A stretch of 64,000 nt of DNA from Piscicola geometra (lineage: Eukaryota > Annelida > Clitellata > Hirudinida > Piscicolidae), in the NCBI GenBank assembly GCA_943735955.1, contig OX030958.1, positions 6,790,626-6,854,625 of the forward strand. The letters are read 5' to 3'. Positions 51,801 through 63,840 of the stretch are shown one piece after another. The notes beneath the pieces are model-generated. The model searched no databases. It was not told the DNA's origin and saw only the letters and a program-made list of their open reading frames with translations. Within the stretch, counting starts at the first letter, position 1. Each line of letters opens with the position of its first letter. A program made the position numbers and the translations under genes.

Positions 51801-52529
51801 GGGTGGGTGTGGGTGGGAGATAGGTGGGTGGTTGTGGGTGGGTGGTTGAGGCTGGGTGGTTGTGGGTGTGGTTAGGTGGATGGGTGTGGGTGGGTGGTTG
51901 TGGGTGGGTGGGTGTGGGTGGGTGTGGGTGGGTGGGTGTGGGTTGGTGGGTGGGTGGGTGGTTGAGGGTGGGTGTCGGTGGGTGGGTGTAGTTGGGTAGG
52001 TGGGTGTGGGTGGGTGGGTATGGGTGGGTGGGTGGGTGTGGGAGGGTGGGTGGTTGTGGTTGTGGGTGGGTGGGTGAGTGGGTGTGGGTGGGTGGGTATG
52101 GGTCGGTGAGTGGGTGGGTTGCTTTGGGTTGGTTGGTGTGGATGGGTGGATGAGTGGAATTTGGATGAGTGAATGGAGGATGGATTGATGAATTAGCTGT
52201 TTTTGAAGGAAGGAAAGGCAGCAGAAGTTTGAATAAATGAATAAAAAAATCAATCAATCAAAAGAAAAATGAATGAACTGGCACCTTCATGAGAACGTGA
52301 ATAAACACAGATACAAGAGAGCAACAACATCTTGGGAAGTGTGTCTTGCCAGCCAATCAAAGACTCTCACACCTCTAGCATGCCTTTCCACCCACAACCA
52401 GCAGACGTCTGTATCCCTTTCTAAAACATTAAGTTTTTGTTCCAATTTTTATATTGTTCGTCACGTTAATCCCATGCTGTCATGGTAAAAAAACGCACAC
52501 ACGCACATACACACACACACACACACACG

Positions 52530-52585
<56 letters not shown>

Positions 52586-53357
52586 CACACTCGAACAGGA
52601 TGGCGCCTTAAGAGCAGTGCACCAGCCGAAAGTGCAGCTCACGAAGATCTCACCGCACTGCACCACATACGAGCAGCACTCCCCCCACCACCACCCCTCC
52701 TCCGACACCGCCAGAGTCCAACACGCCCAGTACAACACCCCACTTGGTCTCTATTCCGCCCAAAATGCCACTCAGGTTTGTTTGTGTGTATGTGTGTTTT
52801 AATTATGTGTGTTTTAAGTATGTGTGTGTCTTTACAATTATGTGTGAAAGATGTGTGTGTCTTTTATTCTTTTATATGTGGGCGTGAATGGATGTTTGTG
52901 TTTTTTTAGCTTCTATTTAAGTTAATTTTTCACACAGGTGCTCGACCTGCAAACAGCTGACAAGCCTGGCTCAGGAACACTCAAGTTAGTGGCTTTGAGT
53001 GGTGAAGGGTAGCCAGCATTAATTCTGCAATAATTAATTTCACAAGTATATACACACACACACACACGCATACATACACACACACACACACACGCATACA
53101 TACACACACACACACATACACACACACACAGAATCGTCAGTCACGGACAACCTCAGGCTTACAGCCCTCAGCACTCTGACGTGTACAAGTTGCTGAAGGA
53201 GGAGGAGGAAGAGAGGAGGGCCAAGAGGAGGGGTCACAACCTGTCAATCAACCAAGAAACAGCCAATCACCACTCGCAGTCTTTTGATAACCACCAATCC
53301 CCTGCCAGCGCCTTCTCCCACTACACGGAGACCTCATTGGGAGTTTCGGACTTCTGA
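48873..53357 (+). CDS. PDZ-ZM protein of the Zasp/ALP/Enigma family without LIM domains, 10 exons, 397 aa
   Basis: Exons 48873-48923, 49058-49114, 50223-50371, 50818-50848, 51075-51180, 51299-51535, 51672-51784, 52599-52775, 52938-52984, 53132-53357; 1194 nt with all phases matching. Residues 1-86 are a PDZ domain: VHVPVRLYRHSLDQAWGFRL (GFRL carboxylate loop), GGESGVPLNVLRVFAGGAAE, LQRGDEVVSIDNHDV, TNELLLVVSR. The middle is Pro/His-rich. The ZM (Zasp-like) motif, VQHAQYNTPLGLYSAQN, sits around residues 287-304; in relatives it binds alpha-actinin or drives filamin/Z-disc targeting. The C-terminal exon has SDVYKLLKEEEEERRAKRR and ends LGVSDF at a true stop, so this transcript form has no LIM domains. 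LIM exons, if any, would need alternative splicing beyond 53357. Likely a cytoskeletal/Z-disc adaptor. The 31-bp exon 4 was placed because it alone restores the frame. The first two introns are repeat-filled. Confidence 0.9.
48943..49056. repeat. ATCACCACCATCACAATAATC repeat in Zasp-like intron 1
   Basis: A roughly 27-bp unit of ATC/ACC triplets repeated about four times occupies most of the 134-bp intron 1 and runs into the acceptor CATCACCAG. Confidence 0.9.
49321..49561. repeat. 19-bp satellite TATTTAATTGATTCCTGCA, about 12 copies (Zasp-like intron 2)
   Basis: Head-to-tail, almost identical units; occasional GATTCTTGCA or GAATCC variants. The preceding 150 bp (49150-49320) holds older, diverged TCATATTTTATTAAATTTTGC units. 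Confidence 0.97.
49566..49925. repeat. 20-bp satellite ATCATATTTAATTACAAATT, about 18 copies (Zasp-like intron 2)
   Basis: It directly follows the 19-bp array and shares the CATATTTAATT core with it, so the two arrays are probably related. Variants include ATGATATT and AATGATCAT units. Confidence 0.97.
49970..50215. repeat. Long pure pyrimidine tract (CTC/CTT)n before PDZ exon 3
   Basis: About 245 bp of C and T on the + strand with very few purines, ending just before the acceptor AACAAAG at 50216-50222. It can act as an extended polypyrimidine tract. The Arg/Lys-only frame on the minus strand is an artefact. Confidence 0.95.
50372..50725. repeat. GTGGGTG array beginning at the 5' splice site of Zasp-like exon 3
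   Basis: The intron starts GTGAGTGGGTGGGTGGGTGT and continues as (GGGTG/GTGTG)n for about 350 bp. It contains dozens of GT and GGG motifs. Confidence 0.95.
51785..52160. repeat. GTGGGTG array beginning at the 5' splice site of Zasp-like exon 7
   Basis: The intron starts GTGGGTGGGTGGGTGTGGGT and continues as a G-rich 7-15 bp repeat for about 370 bp, of the same type as the array after exon 3. Confidence 0.95.
52497..52590. repeat. (CA)n tract before Zasp-like exon 8
   Basis: About 90 bp of CA with few interruptions, immediately upstream of the acceptor CTCGAACAG. A second CA tract (53050-53131) supplies the acceptor of the last exon directly. Confidence 0.95.
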
Positions 53358-53888
53358 GGGGGTTGTTATCTTTCGAAGATGCAGTACTGGAATGGCCTGC
53401 GAAGATGGAAGGAAGATGGGAGAAAGATGTCTTAGGAATTAAAAGAAAGAAAGAAAGCTTGGATATCGTTTTGCGCTTTGAACTTGTGTGGTAGTTGTCT
53501 TTAGTGAGTTGAGAAACCTCCGATAAGTTAGAAACTTGTTGGTAGCCTCTATTTCATGAGTATATTTTGCATCAAATTTTAGTTTTTATATTATAATTTA
53601 TTTTTGAAAATGTGATAATCAGTATAAATATATTTTACATGAAAGTGTTAAAATTTTTGCAAATAAAATTTTCAAATTCACTTATTTTCTAAACGCCTGA
53701 CGAGAATGATGTTATAATAAATTCATATTTTCTTAAGTAACATGTATAAATTATACAGTATAATAGATTGTAGTTGCACAACCAATGAATTAACTAGATT
53801 TCCTATTTTGGAAATTAACGATATCCTGAGAATTCGGTAAAAAATATGAATTCTTCCAAATAAAACTAAATGTTTAAAAATACTCGAA

Positions 53889-54113
53889 ATGAAAAATAAA
53901 AATGCAAGTATGACTGCAAAACTGAGCAAGCAGCAAAGACAAGACATTGTATTAGAGATACCTTTAGAAAACCCTGACTTAAAGGACCACCTATCACTCG
54001 ATCACCCTCCTCCAAACATTCCAGTAACTAACGAAGACAAGCGCTCGTCGACTGATCACTGCAAGTTCTATATCGGCGACTTCAAGAAGAAATTTATTTG
54101 CAAGTTGAAATAA
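53889..54113 (+). CDS. Possible small hydrophilic protein, 74 aa
   Basis: An ATG-started frame with a less AT-rich core in AT-rich surroundings: MTAKLSKQQRQDIVLEIPLE, LDHPPPNIPVTNEDKRSSTD, KFYIGDFKKKF. No domain, signal peptide or TM is seen, and no splice partner was needed. It lies between the 3' ends of the PDZ-ZM and UBE2D genes. It may be a genuine small gene or part of a 3' UTR. Confidence 0.3.
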   Translation: MKNKNASMTAKLSKQQRQDIVLEIPLENPDLKDHLSLDHPPPNIPVTNEDKRSSTDHCKFYIGDFKKKFICKLK

Positions 54114-54815
54114 TGTCGTCGAAATTGATTCATGCGTGAAGAGGTTGAAGATTGAAATTATCGAAATACTTTTCGATAATAACATTTGAATTAAGCTAAC
54201 TTATAATTAACTTAGTAAATTAATCATCCTTCGAACTTCTTAGTGTATTTTCAATTGATTCACTACATTATGGATGAATACTTGAGAATTATGTTGTTTA
54301 TGTGGTGAGACAGAATCGTTCAATCCTTAATCCAATCGATGAATTTTCTTAAAATCGATCCCATTCATCCAAATGTCACACCATTAGACACACCACCAAC
54401 ATAATATATCAACTCCACAACAACCACACCACCATTAAAATTAAAACATCACTCAACACCCATTCGCCATCCCCTCTCCCCACTCCCGCCCTCCAATCAT
54501 CCTCCCAATCCAACTTTTATTCTTTTTGAAGCTATAGGACTTCCAACATTGAGCACCAAACAAACTTCATTCAAAAACCAAACTCCTTTCCACCAAGCTT
54601 ACCCCCTTCTTCAACACATCACCAATCCAACTTCCCATCCCCACACCACAAACCACCCCCCCCCAACCTTCTCACAATCCACTTACACACAGCACACCAG
54701 CTAAACGCTCCCTACTACCCCTCAACCTTTTCACCACCCAATCATTCAACCCCTCACACCCCCGCACACCAAACCAACCAACCACCAGACGACCACCCTC
54801 CTGACCACCACACTG
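54114..54815. other. Spacer downstream of UBE2D
   Basis: AT-rich to about 54360, then C/A-rich on the + strand (ACCACCCAATC-type, 54365-54800), which corresponds to the G/T-rich 3' flank of the UBE2D gene on the minus strand. No exon seen. Confidence 0.5.
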
Positions 54816-56105
<1,290 letters not shown>

Positions 56106-56555
56106 TTTTTTCTTTAAATCTGAGTTTTCTGAGTAAAGTTCAAATATTTTTCAATGCGTAATTGTAAAGAATAAGTATTCTTGATGAAGAAAACAACTAG
56201 GGAAATGAATGGTAGACCGACAAAGATTAAAAATTAACATAAATAAAAGTTAATAAACATTACCAGTTTTAAATACAAAAAAAGAAATAAACTGTCAATA
56301 GTGATAAGACGTTTAATTCCAAGGTTTCCGAACAGAAGTTACAAAAACTCTTAAGCGCTGTCAAACAATCTTTCAAAAAAACTTAATAAAATTATCAACA
56401 TAAAACTTTCATGAAACAATTAAATATTAATAAAATAATTTATAATGAGTAAGTATTGATTATAATTTATATGTATGAATATTAAAGTAACACTTTTTTA
56501 AAGATATTTTTCTCTATATTAACCAAAAAACACGTTTTATAGATATATCTTTTAT
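56106..56555. other. Spacer between UBE2D and SLC7 gene
   Basis: About 450 bp, AT-rich. It must hold the UBE2D promoter and the SLC7 3' UTR (AATAAAAG directly after the SLC7 stop). Nothing else seen. Confidence 0.5.
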
Positions 56556-59112
56556 TTAGGTCTTTTGGGTTTTTTTCTGTAGCAAACCTTCTATTTCTCT
56601 CATGTTTTCCTTGCTGTGCCTTATTCCGTAGGCAAAATAGAAACACAATCCTGTAATCAAACTGACTTTTAATAAGTCGTATTAATAAAAATAAATCATG
56701 GTATTAATTTAAAATAAATTAATTCAAGCTTTTAAATTTTTTTAAAAGGTTATTTACTAAATCACCTTAAATCTATAATTACCCATTTATACACCGAAAG
56801 CGTATGAGCGTATGTAGTTTCGATACGACAGACCAATGACACTAAGGGAATACAATACGATAAAATTCAATACAATACAATAAAATAAAATGCCATACAA
56901 TACAATAAAATGCCATACAATACAATAAAATGCAATACAATAAAAACAAATTAAAAACAATACAATGCAATACAATATAATACCTATGGCACTAAGGGAA
57001 GCCTCAAAGAACCACGCCAAAGGCCTCATGTAGAGCAGCAGCAGCACACTCACTGCGATGTTCAAGACAGGAATGAATGGCACCAAAGGAACCTGTATGA
57101 AGGAAGGAAGGAAGGGAAAAGGAAGCAGAAGTTATCGAAAGAGGAAGCAAGCGCTATTCACAATTTAAGAAAATATCAGACTAATTCCATAATTGAGAGA
57201 AAATCGATCAAAGGTGTATTACTTTGAAGGTGGTGAAGGAAGTGTCTTGATGGTGGGCACATAGAAGGAGAAAGGAAAAAACGAAGATGGTGATTGCTAT
57301 GATCAACCCACCCAGCCCACACCACCTTCTCCAAACTGATAATTCTTCTTCTACATTAAAATATTTTTCATTTATAAATCGACTTTTCCTCATTTCTATT
57401 GAATAATTATCGATTTTATCATCAAATATTTTAGCCGACTTCAAAAGATGTTCATCTTTAAATGCTGCTCTTTTGAGCCTCGAAGTTTCAAGTGTTTCTT
57501 TTTTCAAAATTCCATTTAATTTTTCTTTTCCAGTGCCATCTTTATTCTTCAATCGATCGCTCACATCTCCTTCAACATCTTGCACCAATCCCCTCCTCAC
57601 TCCTCCAGCCATTTTTGAGGCGGCAATCAGAGCCCATGAGAGGGATGCGATGATGAGGAGGATGCTGATGGGAGCCACGTAACCAGATGGGATGTGCTTC
57701 AAGCCAGGCACCCACCTGTATTGCTTTTTCAGTGTGCCACCTTTATGCCTTTCAAGTAGTTTTTTTGAAAGTCTTTTCTTCTTTTTTGTCAGTAATCTTA
57801 AGGCGTCATTATCATTCTCTTCTTCGTTATACTTTTCAACAACGCCACCTTCGTTATCCTCTTCTCTGTTAGTTTGATATCGCAGGATGAGGATGGTGAG
57901 GGATGGGATGGTGTTGTTGAGGAGGATGCCGAGCGAACTTATCTCGACCAGGAGTCGAGTGTTGAAGAAGAGCACAAAGAACGACACAACGATGGCGACG
58001 CTGGCGATGGCGATCACTGGAGTTCTGGTCTGCTTCGTCAGCCTTGCCAGTGGTTCAAACAGGAGACCGTCGAAGGCGATGGTGTAGACAAGTCGAGAGA
58101 TGATATACACCTTGCCCATCAAGCCGCCCACTACACTGGCCATAATGGCCACCAGGATCATCGTCTTGGCCCAGTCGACCCCATGCTGTTGGAAGGCCGT
58201 CGAGAAGGGAGCGGTGGTGTCGATGAGGTAGAAGGGAGTCATCAGGGTCAAAATGCTGACGGCACAGAGCAGGAGAAGAGCGACAAAAGAGAGAGACAGG
58301 CATAGAGAGATGGGAATGTTTCGGGAAGGGTTGATGGTTTCTTCGACTGCGTTGGTGATGCTGTTGAAGCCTGCGAAGGAGAAGAAGGAGATAGAGGATC
58401 CTTCCAGAACTCCTCTCAGACCGAAGGGGAAGAAGCCGCCATGGCTCTGGTCGGTCCAGTTGGTCAAGTCAGCAAAGAAGGCTCCCAGAGAAATGACAAA
58501 GACGAGGATGCTAATGTTGATGATGGTGACTACGTTGTTCAGAGAACTAAATACATTGCCAGCTATCATCACAACTACAGAAAAAGTTACAACGACAAAA
58601 CATCCGATGAAATCTGGATACTCTCCCAGCCATTGCGAATCAAACGATCCCACGTACTCTCCGACCAGCCTGCCAATCCTGCCATCCAACAAAGAGTCCA
58701 GGTACGTGCTGACGATCTTGATCTTGGCGGAGGTTGCGATCGTGGTGTCCCAGAAGAGGTTCCATCCCGCCAGAAAGGCCACCAACTCTCCAATCACCAC
58801 GTAGGCGTACGAGTAGGAGGAGCCGGAAAGAGGGATGCGAGTGCTGCACTCTGCAAAGCACATCGCCGAAAGAAACGATACAATTGTAACGATAACGTAC
58901 GAAACAACGATGCCTGGACCGGCCATTTCTTTCGCGACTACTCCACTTATGATGTACACCCCTATTCCGAGAGTGTTCGATATGCCAAGCATGGTTAGTC
59001 CGAACCAGGAGTAGGTCTTGGCGAATGTTACCGAGGTGGTTGAAAGTTTCGATTCATCTTTAAAATTCCTTTTTCTCAATATCTTCTGGATTATTTTCGT
59101 GAAATTGACCAT
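56556..59112 (-). CDS. Cationic amino-acid transporter (SLC7 CAT subfamily), 3 exons, 697 aa
   Basis: Exons (minus): 59112-57223, 57092-56984, 56650-56556; 2094 nt, phases 0 and 1. It is a multi-pass APC-superfamily protein. TM1 has GIGVYIISGVVAKEMAGPGI (substrate-binding GxG region), followed by CFAECSTRIPLSGSSYSYAY and GELVAFLAGWNLFWDTTIAT, both hallmarks of CATs, and FFSFAGFNSITNAVEETINP in TM6. A long charged loop (about residues 400-590, with KKKKRLSKKLLERH and many Asp/Glu/Lys) is larger than in vertebrate CATs. The CAT C-terminal domain (VPLVPFIPVLNIAVSVLLLL, FYFAYGIRHS) lies in exons 2 and 3. It should move arginine, lysine and ornithine across the plasma membrane. The first 630 codons in one exon contrast with the finely split neighbours. 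The stop overlaps an AATAAA-type signal (TAAATAAAAG). Confidence 0.93.
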
Positions 59113-59540
59113 TTTGTGAATGTTTCATAGGATACAGATAAAAAAGAAAATATAAAACTAAATATATAATTTTAGATTAATTTTTCTATTATTCTGAAAT
59201 CTTTGAAAAAGTTTGATTTCCTTTCTTTTCTAAAAATCATTAAATTCAAATTCAAATTTGTTTTTACTAATATATGAAACTATTCTAAATGTAATTTTAA
59301 AAGTGAAGTATGTTAAATTATTTTTTACAACGTTTATAGAGGAGAAAAATATAATAAGCTACTAAGAGTTAGATTTTATTTATCCAAAAGTAAAAAAAGA
59401 TCCGTATCTTGAAATGTAAGACATTATAGCGCCATTTTGTTATTTGAAAGTCAAAAACTCTGAAGAGAATATAAAATAGCAATAAAATATGCGCTTCACT
59501 GTATCTAAATAAATGTTTCCCATCCATATGTTTTGTATTT
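59113..59540. other. Spacer between SLC7 and MS4A-like genes
   Basis: About 430 bp, very AT-rich, with no motif beyond the expected SLC7 promoter and MS4A-like 3' UTR. Confidence 0.5.
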
Positions 59541-60354
59541 TCACTTTCTTCTTTCGGTGTAGTACATCTCATTCCCAAAAACTGGAAAAAAATATTTACA
59601 ATTATTAAAAACCAAAAAACATGAAATTGTATAAGATATTAATTTTACAAACACTTTATTAGAAATAGATGTATAATCTTTAAACACATTTTTTTTAATA
59701 GAAAAGATTTTAAATAATAATAATATCTGTAATATACCTTCTTGGCTTTTACTAAACTGCTCTGTCGACTGCAAAAGGGGAAATAAATGAAAGATGAAAC
59801 AACTCGAAGAACAAAAAGTAAAATCTTGAAGGTTTAAGAAACTTCGAGAAAAAAATAAGCACAATAAATGATCGAAACTTAACTAAATTGAAATCAAAAA
59901 CTATTAAAAGAATCATTTGAACGCAAACACCCTCTCCTGCCTCACTCACCCTGATGGTTCTGGTTCCACTGTTGATGGCGATGCAGCTGAGGAAGGCTGC
60001 AGCGGTGGCGCAAAAAAAGACGATGAAGCCACTCAGAATCAGCAGCACATCCACCGGACCCCAGGAACCTTCCTGTGGTGGTTTGTTAAGAGTGGTGTGG
60101 TGTGGTGTGGTAAGAAGTGTTTTGGTGTAGTCAAGAGTGGTGTGATGTGATGAAGAGTGGTGTAGTGTGGTTTGATCAAAAGTGCTGTGGTTCCAGCCCA
60201 TACCCACCCAAGTGAAAGGGTTGTCCGGGTTGGCGCAAATGTAGAGAGGTGCGGTGTTTCTCTTGTAGTAAATGTCGTATCTGTGGTGATGATGATGATG
60301 GCAATGATAGTAAGAATGATGATGATGTTGGAGATTATGGTTATAGCGATGATT

Positions 60355-60389
<35 letters not shown>

Positions 60390-61711
60390 AATGATGATGA
60401 TGATGATGGTGATGGTGATGATAATGATGATGGTGATAATGATGATGGTGATAATGATGATGGTGATAATGATGATGATGAAAAAAATAATTATATGGTT
60501 ATGGAAAAACAGAATAAAATTCAGAGATCAATACTGCATTACACCTTCATAAATCCGTATTATTCGGAGAAAACCCTCACCAATTATTCGATCTTTTTTC
60601 CCTTCGTTACCTAAACCAGCATCAACCACTTGCACCATTGAAAACTCTGCCACGAGCTCACTTGAGGTAGTTTGGTTCGAGCTTCCTGAGCACTTGGTTT
60701 TCCCTGTAGGCTGGAGAATCGCTCTGTGCAGCTGTGATGGCGATGGCTATTTGCACGACGGCCAGAAGGCTGCTGATGATGCAGCTGATGCAGGCTGGAA
60801 GGACCTGGAAGAGGAAGCGAGGAGAAGGAGGGTAAAGAAGGAGGGTGGAAAGGGACTGGGCCGTTTGAGGGGTTAAAGAAGCTTTTTGAGTAGTGGTTGA
60901 AATAGTTTGGGAAATATGATTTATGAAAGAGTTATAACTTTAAAAGTTTTTGTGATAGTTTTCAGATTTAATTTAATGCTCGATTGAGGTCAAAAGACCT
61001 GTGATGAATTAACACCCTAATCGAATCTAATTCTATAAAATCGTGGTATTTATTTTACCAACCAAGCAGACGGTTTTCTTGTAGCCTGCAAGGACGCACA
61101 ACACTCCAGAGAAGCAGAACTGTGTGGAGAAGAGAGATATTGATATTTTAATTTAACATATTTGTCAACGTTACGGCTATTTCAACACTTTATATATTTT
61201 TTTAACACATTTAAATGAGAATATAGACTTTTTTATTTCCACTCAATAGCTGTGACAACAATACGTCCAATTAAAAATTGCAAACCCCATTTACGCACAT
61301 GCAATTGATCCCCCTTACCCTGTCTACACCGACACTCACCACCCCCCCTACCAGGATGCCACACCATATGCCATAGGCGATAGAGTGGCCGGATGCCAGT
61401 GTGCACAGGGAGCCCAGACCGAGAGAGATGGAGAAAAGGCCGAAGAGAACCAAGAGGACTCCCAGAACGATTGAAGGAAAGGCTGGGTGGAGGGGAGGAG
61501 TGTTGTTGTGGTTGGAGGTTTAAAAGCTTAAAATTGAATATACAAAGTTCAACTAGTAGTGTTGCTTTTAAGTGAGGTTATATAAAAATAATATGAAGCA
61601 AGTCAACTAATAGAGCCGTTATCACCACAAACCCTTATATTCGTCTAGGTAGTCGAAAGCCCCTGTTTTTCGGACATCGTTCTCGCTACGCACTGATCCT
61701 GCCTGGTTCAT
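59541..61711 (-). CDS. MS4A/CD20-like four-TM protein, 8 exons, 229 aa
   Basis: Exons (minus): 61711-61633, 61482-61340, 61119-61063, 60804-60662, 60280-60208, 60072-59950, 59768-59738, 59581-59541; 690 nt, all phases matching. It has a short cytoplasmic N-terminus (MNQAGSVRSENDVRKTGAFD), then TM1 IVLGVLLVLFGLFSISLGLG, TM2 AYGIWCGILVGGVFCFSGVL (the MS4A-like 'W/G-G...SG' pattern), a short loop AGYKKT, TM3 LPACISCIISSLLAVVQIAI, a 50-residue extracellular loop with one Cys (NTAPLYICANPDNPFTW), TM4 VLLILSGFIVFFCATAAAFL, and a cytoplasmic tail ending MYYTERRK with a Tyr pair. MS4A proteins act as membrane organisers or chemosensory/ion-channel-associated subunits. The family assignment is by topology and motif pattern, not strong identity; TMEM-type tetraspans are an alternative. 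Confidence 0.8.
60284..60482. repeat. (GAT)n with GGTGATAAT units in MS4A-like intron 4
   Basis: About 190 bp of GATGATGAT with a 15-bp AATGATGATGGTGAT unit near 60420-60470. Poly-Asp and poly-Met frames are artefacts. Confidence 0.95.
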
Positions 61712-62692
61712 TCTGCCGTGGAGGAGAAGGCATTTAATGAGTTGATTATACAGTTGAAATACTTACTTAGCAATTAGCTTTTATTCCATTGAATATCTTA
61801 ACTATTGATTTGATTAAAATAGAATTTTATGGGTTTAAAATATTATACATTTTATTTTTTTTATAATAGGAATTAAGTGAACCGTTGACTTTAACTGAGA
61901 AAATAATATTTCTCCAAATTTTCAATTTTTCAAGTTTAAATGTTTCAAAATTGTAAAAAAATATATTATAAAATTAATTGAACGTTTACTTAAATTATCC
62001 GAGAGTCAATAGAACGCTGAAGTTTCCAAAGATTTCTAAAACTTTTCTTTCGAATTCTTATCTCGACATACTTTGAAGTGCAATCAGTCGAGCAAACAAG
62101 TAATCATTAGTATGCTTGAAATTAACTAACTGAATCTTTCACTCTTTTAGGTATAGCATTCACTATTAGAATTGTCATGCGTCTGCTAACTATGAATTGT
62201 AAAGACAGCTTCACAAAAGCACTCTAGCGTGAAAGCATGCAGTGTATGTGTGTGTTTGTCTGTTGTATGTGTGTTTGTGTTGTTGATTTCTAGTGTGAAT
62301 GTATTGTAAATATATTATGAATTTCTTATTTAATATGTGTTTTTGTGTATTTATTAGTTAGAATAGGGTTAGTGTAGGAGTATATGACAATCTCACCTAC
62401 GCTTCAATGAACAGGTAGAGTAGGGATGTGTTAAATATTTCAAAAAATTATAGAATACATTTATAATTGAATACTGAAAAGTATTTATGGCATACTTTTT
62501 TAAAACTCAAAACATAGTCGATTCTTAAACAGTTAAATTCTAAAACTAACTAAATAAAACAAAAACTGAAATCATAAAAAGATAAAAAAATAATATGGAT
62601 GAAACATTCTCCAAACAACATGTGACACAGCCTCAACATGTTGTCTTATGCCCCCACACCCCTTCGAACCACCATTCCTCTGCCACTCTTAC
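61712..62692. other. Intergenic region upstream of MS4A-like gene
   Basis: About 980 bp, AT-rich, with a TGTGTG/TTTGTG patch near 62235-62350. No exon recognised. The part near 62692 is the 3' flank of the next minus-strand gene. Confidence 0.5.
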
Positions 62693-63355
62693 TCAAAAAC
62701 TACACTTTTTCTCTTGCACCACAACCTCCTTCTTCTTGTCCTTCTTCTTGACGATGGCTTCGACAATGGCAGGCAGTCGGACTTCTCTGGAGGCGCACAA
62801 AGACCTCTTCCTCTCCTCTTCACTCCGGAACGTGTCCAGATGACTTTCCACCTGTCAATGAATCAATTAATTATGTATAATCATTAGAATCAATTAATCT
62901 ATTAAATTAAATCATCAAAATTTAAGCACCAGTCAATTGAAATTGTCATTCAAATTGAAAATTCACGAACTGGTTAGTTTCTTTAAAATACTTTTTATAT
63001 TTGCGCTATTTAAGTATATTAAACCTTCAACCCCCTTTTATTTCCGTTCACCTTTGGGTACTTGTCCTTCGAGAAGGCAGCCACGTCTGGCCTCTTTCCG
63101 GACAGACACTTGTGTTGCATGAGGAGGGTCGATCGGGAGTTCTTGCACAACTCCACCATTTTCTTAAAATTAAAACAAAGTTATAAACTAATATTTTATA
63201 TTAACGAGAATTTATGGTTATATTTTAAAGACTTAAACGCTTTAAAAGTTACTTTTCTTTTTTCTTTTTGCAGTTTGAGTTTGAACTCTTCCCTCTCTTT
63301 CAGCCATATGCGAGCATAGTTGTTCTGGAGAAGGTCGAATATTGGCGTGGAAGGC
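62693..63355 (-). CDS. 3' exons of a Lys/Glu-rich protein of unknown family (5' partial)
   Basis: Three exons (minus): 63355-63253, 63162-63052, 62851-62693; 373 nt, phases consistent, ending in a stop. The 123 visible residues read PSTPIFDLLQNNYARIWLKE, REEFKLKLQKEKRKKMVELC, LLMQHKCLSGKRPDVAAFSK, SHLDTFRSEEERKRSLCASR and a Lys-rich end (VKKKDKKKEVVVQEKKCSF). It is a helical, charged, probably cytoplasmic protein. The style resembles small axonemal/cilium-associated proteins, but I cannot name a family. The acceptor at 63356 shows at least one more exon upstream, which I could not place before 64000. Confidence 0.65.
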
Positions 63356-63630
63356 CTGTGGGTGGGAAGAGTGGGAAGAGTGGATGGGATTAAGAAATAA
63401 CGAATGGCGGAAAGAAGTGAATAAGAAATAATTGGTGGAATTCAATAGTTTACTAGCGCTATTGTATGTTTAAGAATAGTGATCCACGGATTTTTATAAC
63501 TTAAAAAAATCAATTTAAAAGTTAAAGTTTATAAGATTAGATTTTTAGATTGGATGGCTTGCAACATCACTCAAGCAGAAATAAATTCGCCAAAGATTAA
63601 AAAACACTGATATTCGTTAGAAAGACGCCA

Positions 63631-63840
63631 ATGAAATGGCATGACCTATTAGGGCGTCCGAAAGTTATCTTTTCGGGAGGCACTAAGTTGAAATTGAGGC
63701 TCGGTTTTTCTTCTTTTTTACTTATAATAGTTATTTTTGGAATTCTTTTTATGTTCGCTATTATCTTATCTCTCTTTGAAAAGCATGGGTTTTTATTGAA
63801 GTTCTTAGAACCTGGGGTGAAGATTATATTGGAAATTTGA
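63631..63840 (+). CDS. Possible small single-pass membrane protein, 69 aa
   Basis: ATG at 63631 to TGA at 63840. A basic N-terminus (MKWHDLLGRPKVIFSGGTKL) is followed by one strong TM helix (FLLIIVIFGILFMFAIILSL) and a short polar tail. The layout is coherent for a small membrane protein, but AT-rich DNA can produce such frames by chance, and there is no homology or splice support. Confidence 0.35.
   Translation: MKWHDLLGRPKVIFSGGTKLKLRLGFSSFLLIIVIFGILFMFAIILSLFEKHGFLLKFLEPGVKIILEI

Noticed and set aside
50288..52257. Pro/His/Thr-rich frames of 166-205 codons on the minus strand
   Set aside because: They are the complement of (GTGGGTG)n intronic arrays of the + strand PDZ-ZM gene.
57874..58998. 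Plus-strand frames of 143-185 codons rich in Glu, Asp, Arg
   Set aside because: Antisense shadows of the SLC7 coding exon, which has clear family motifs on the minus strand.
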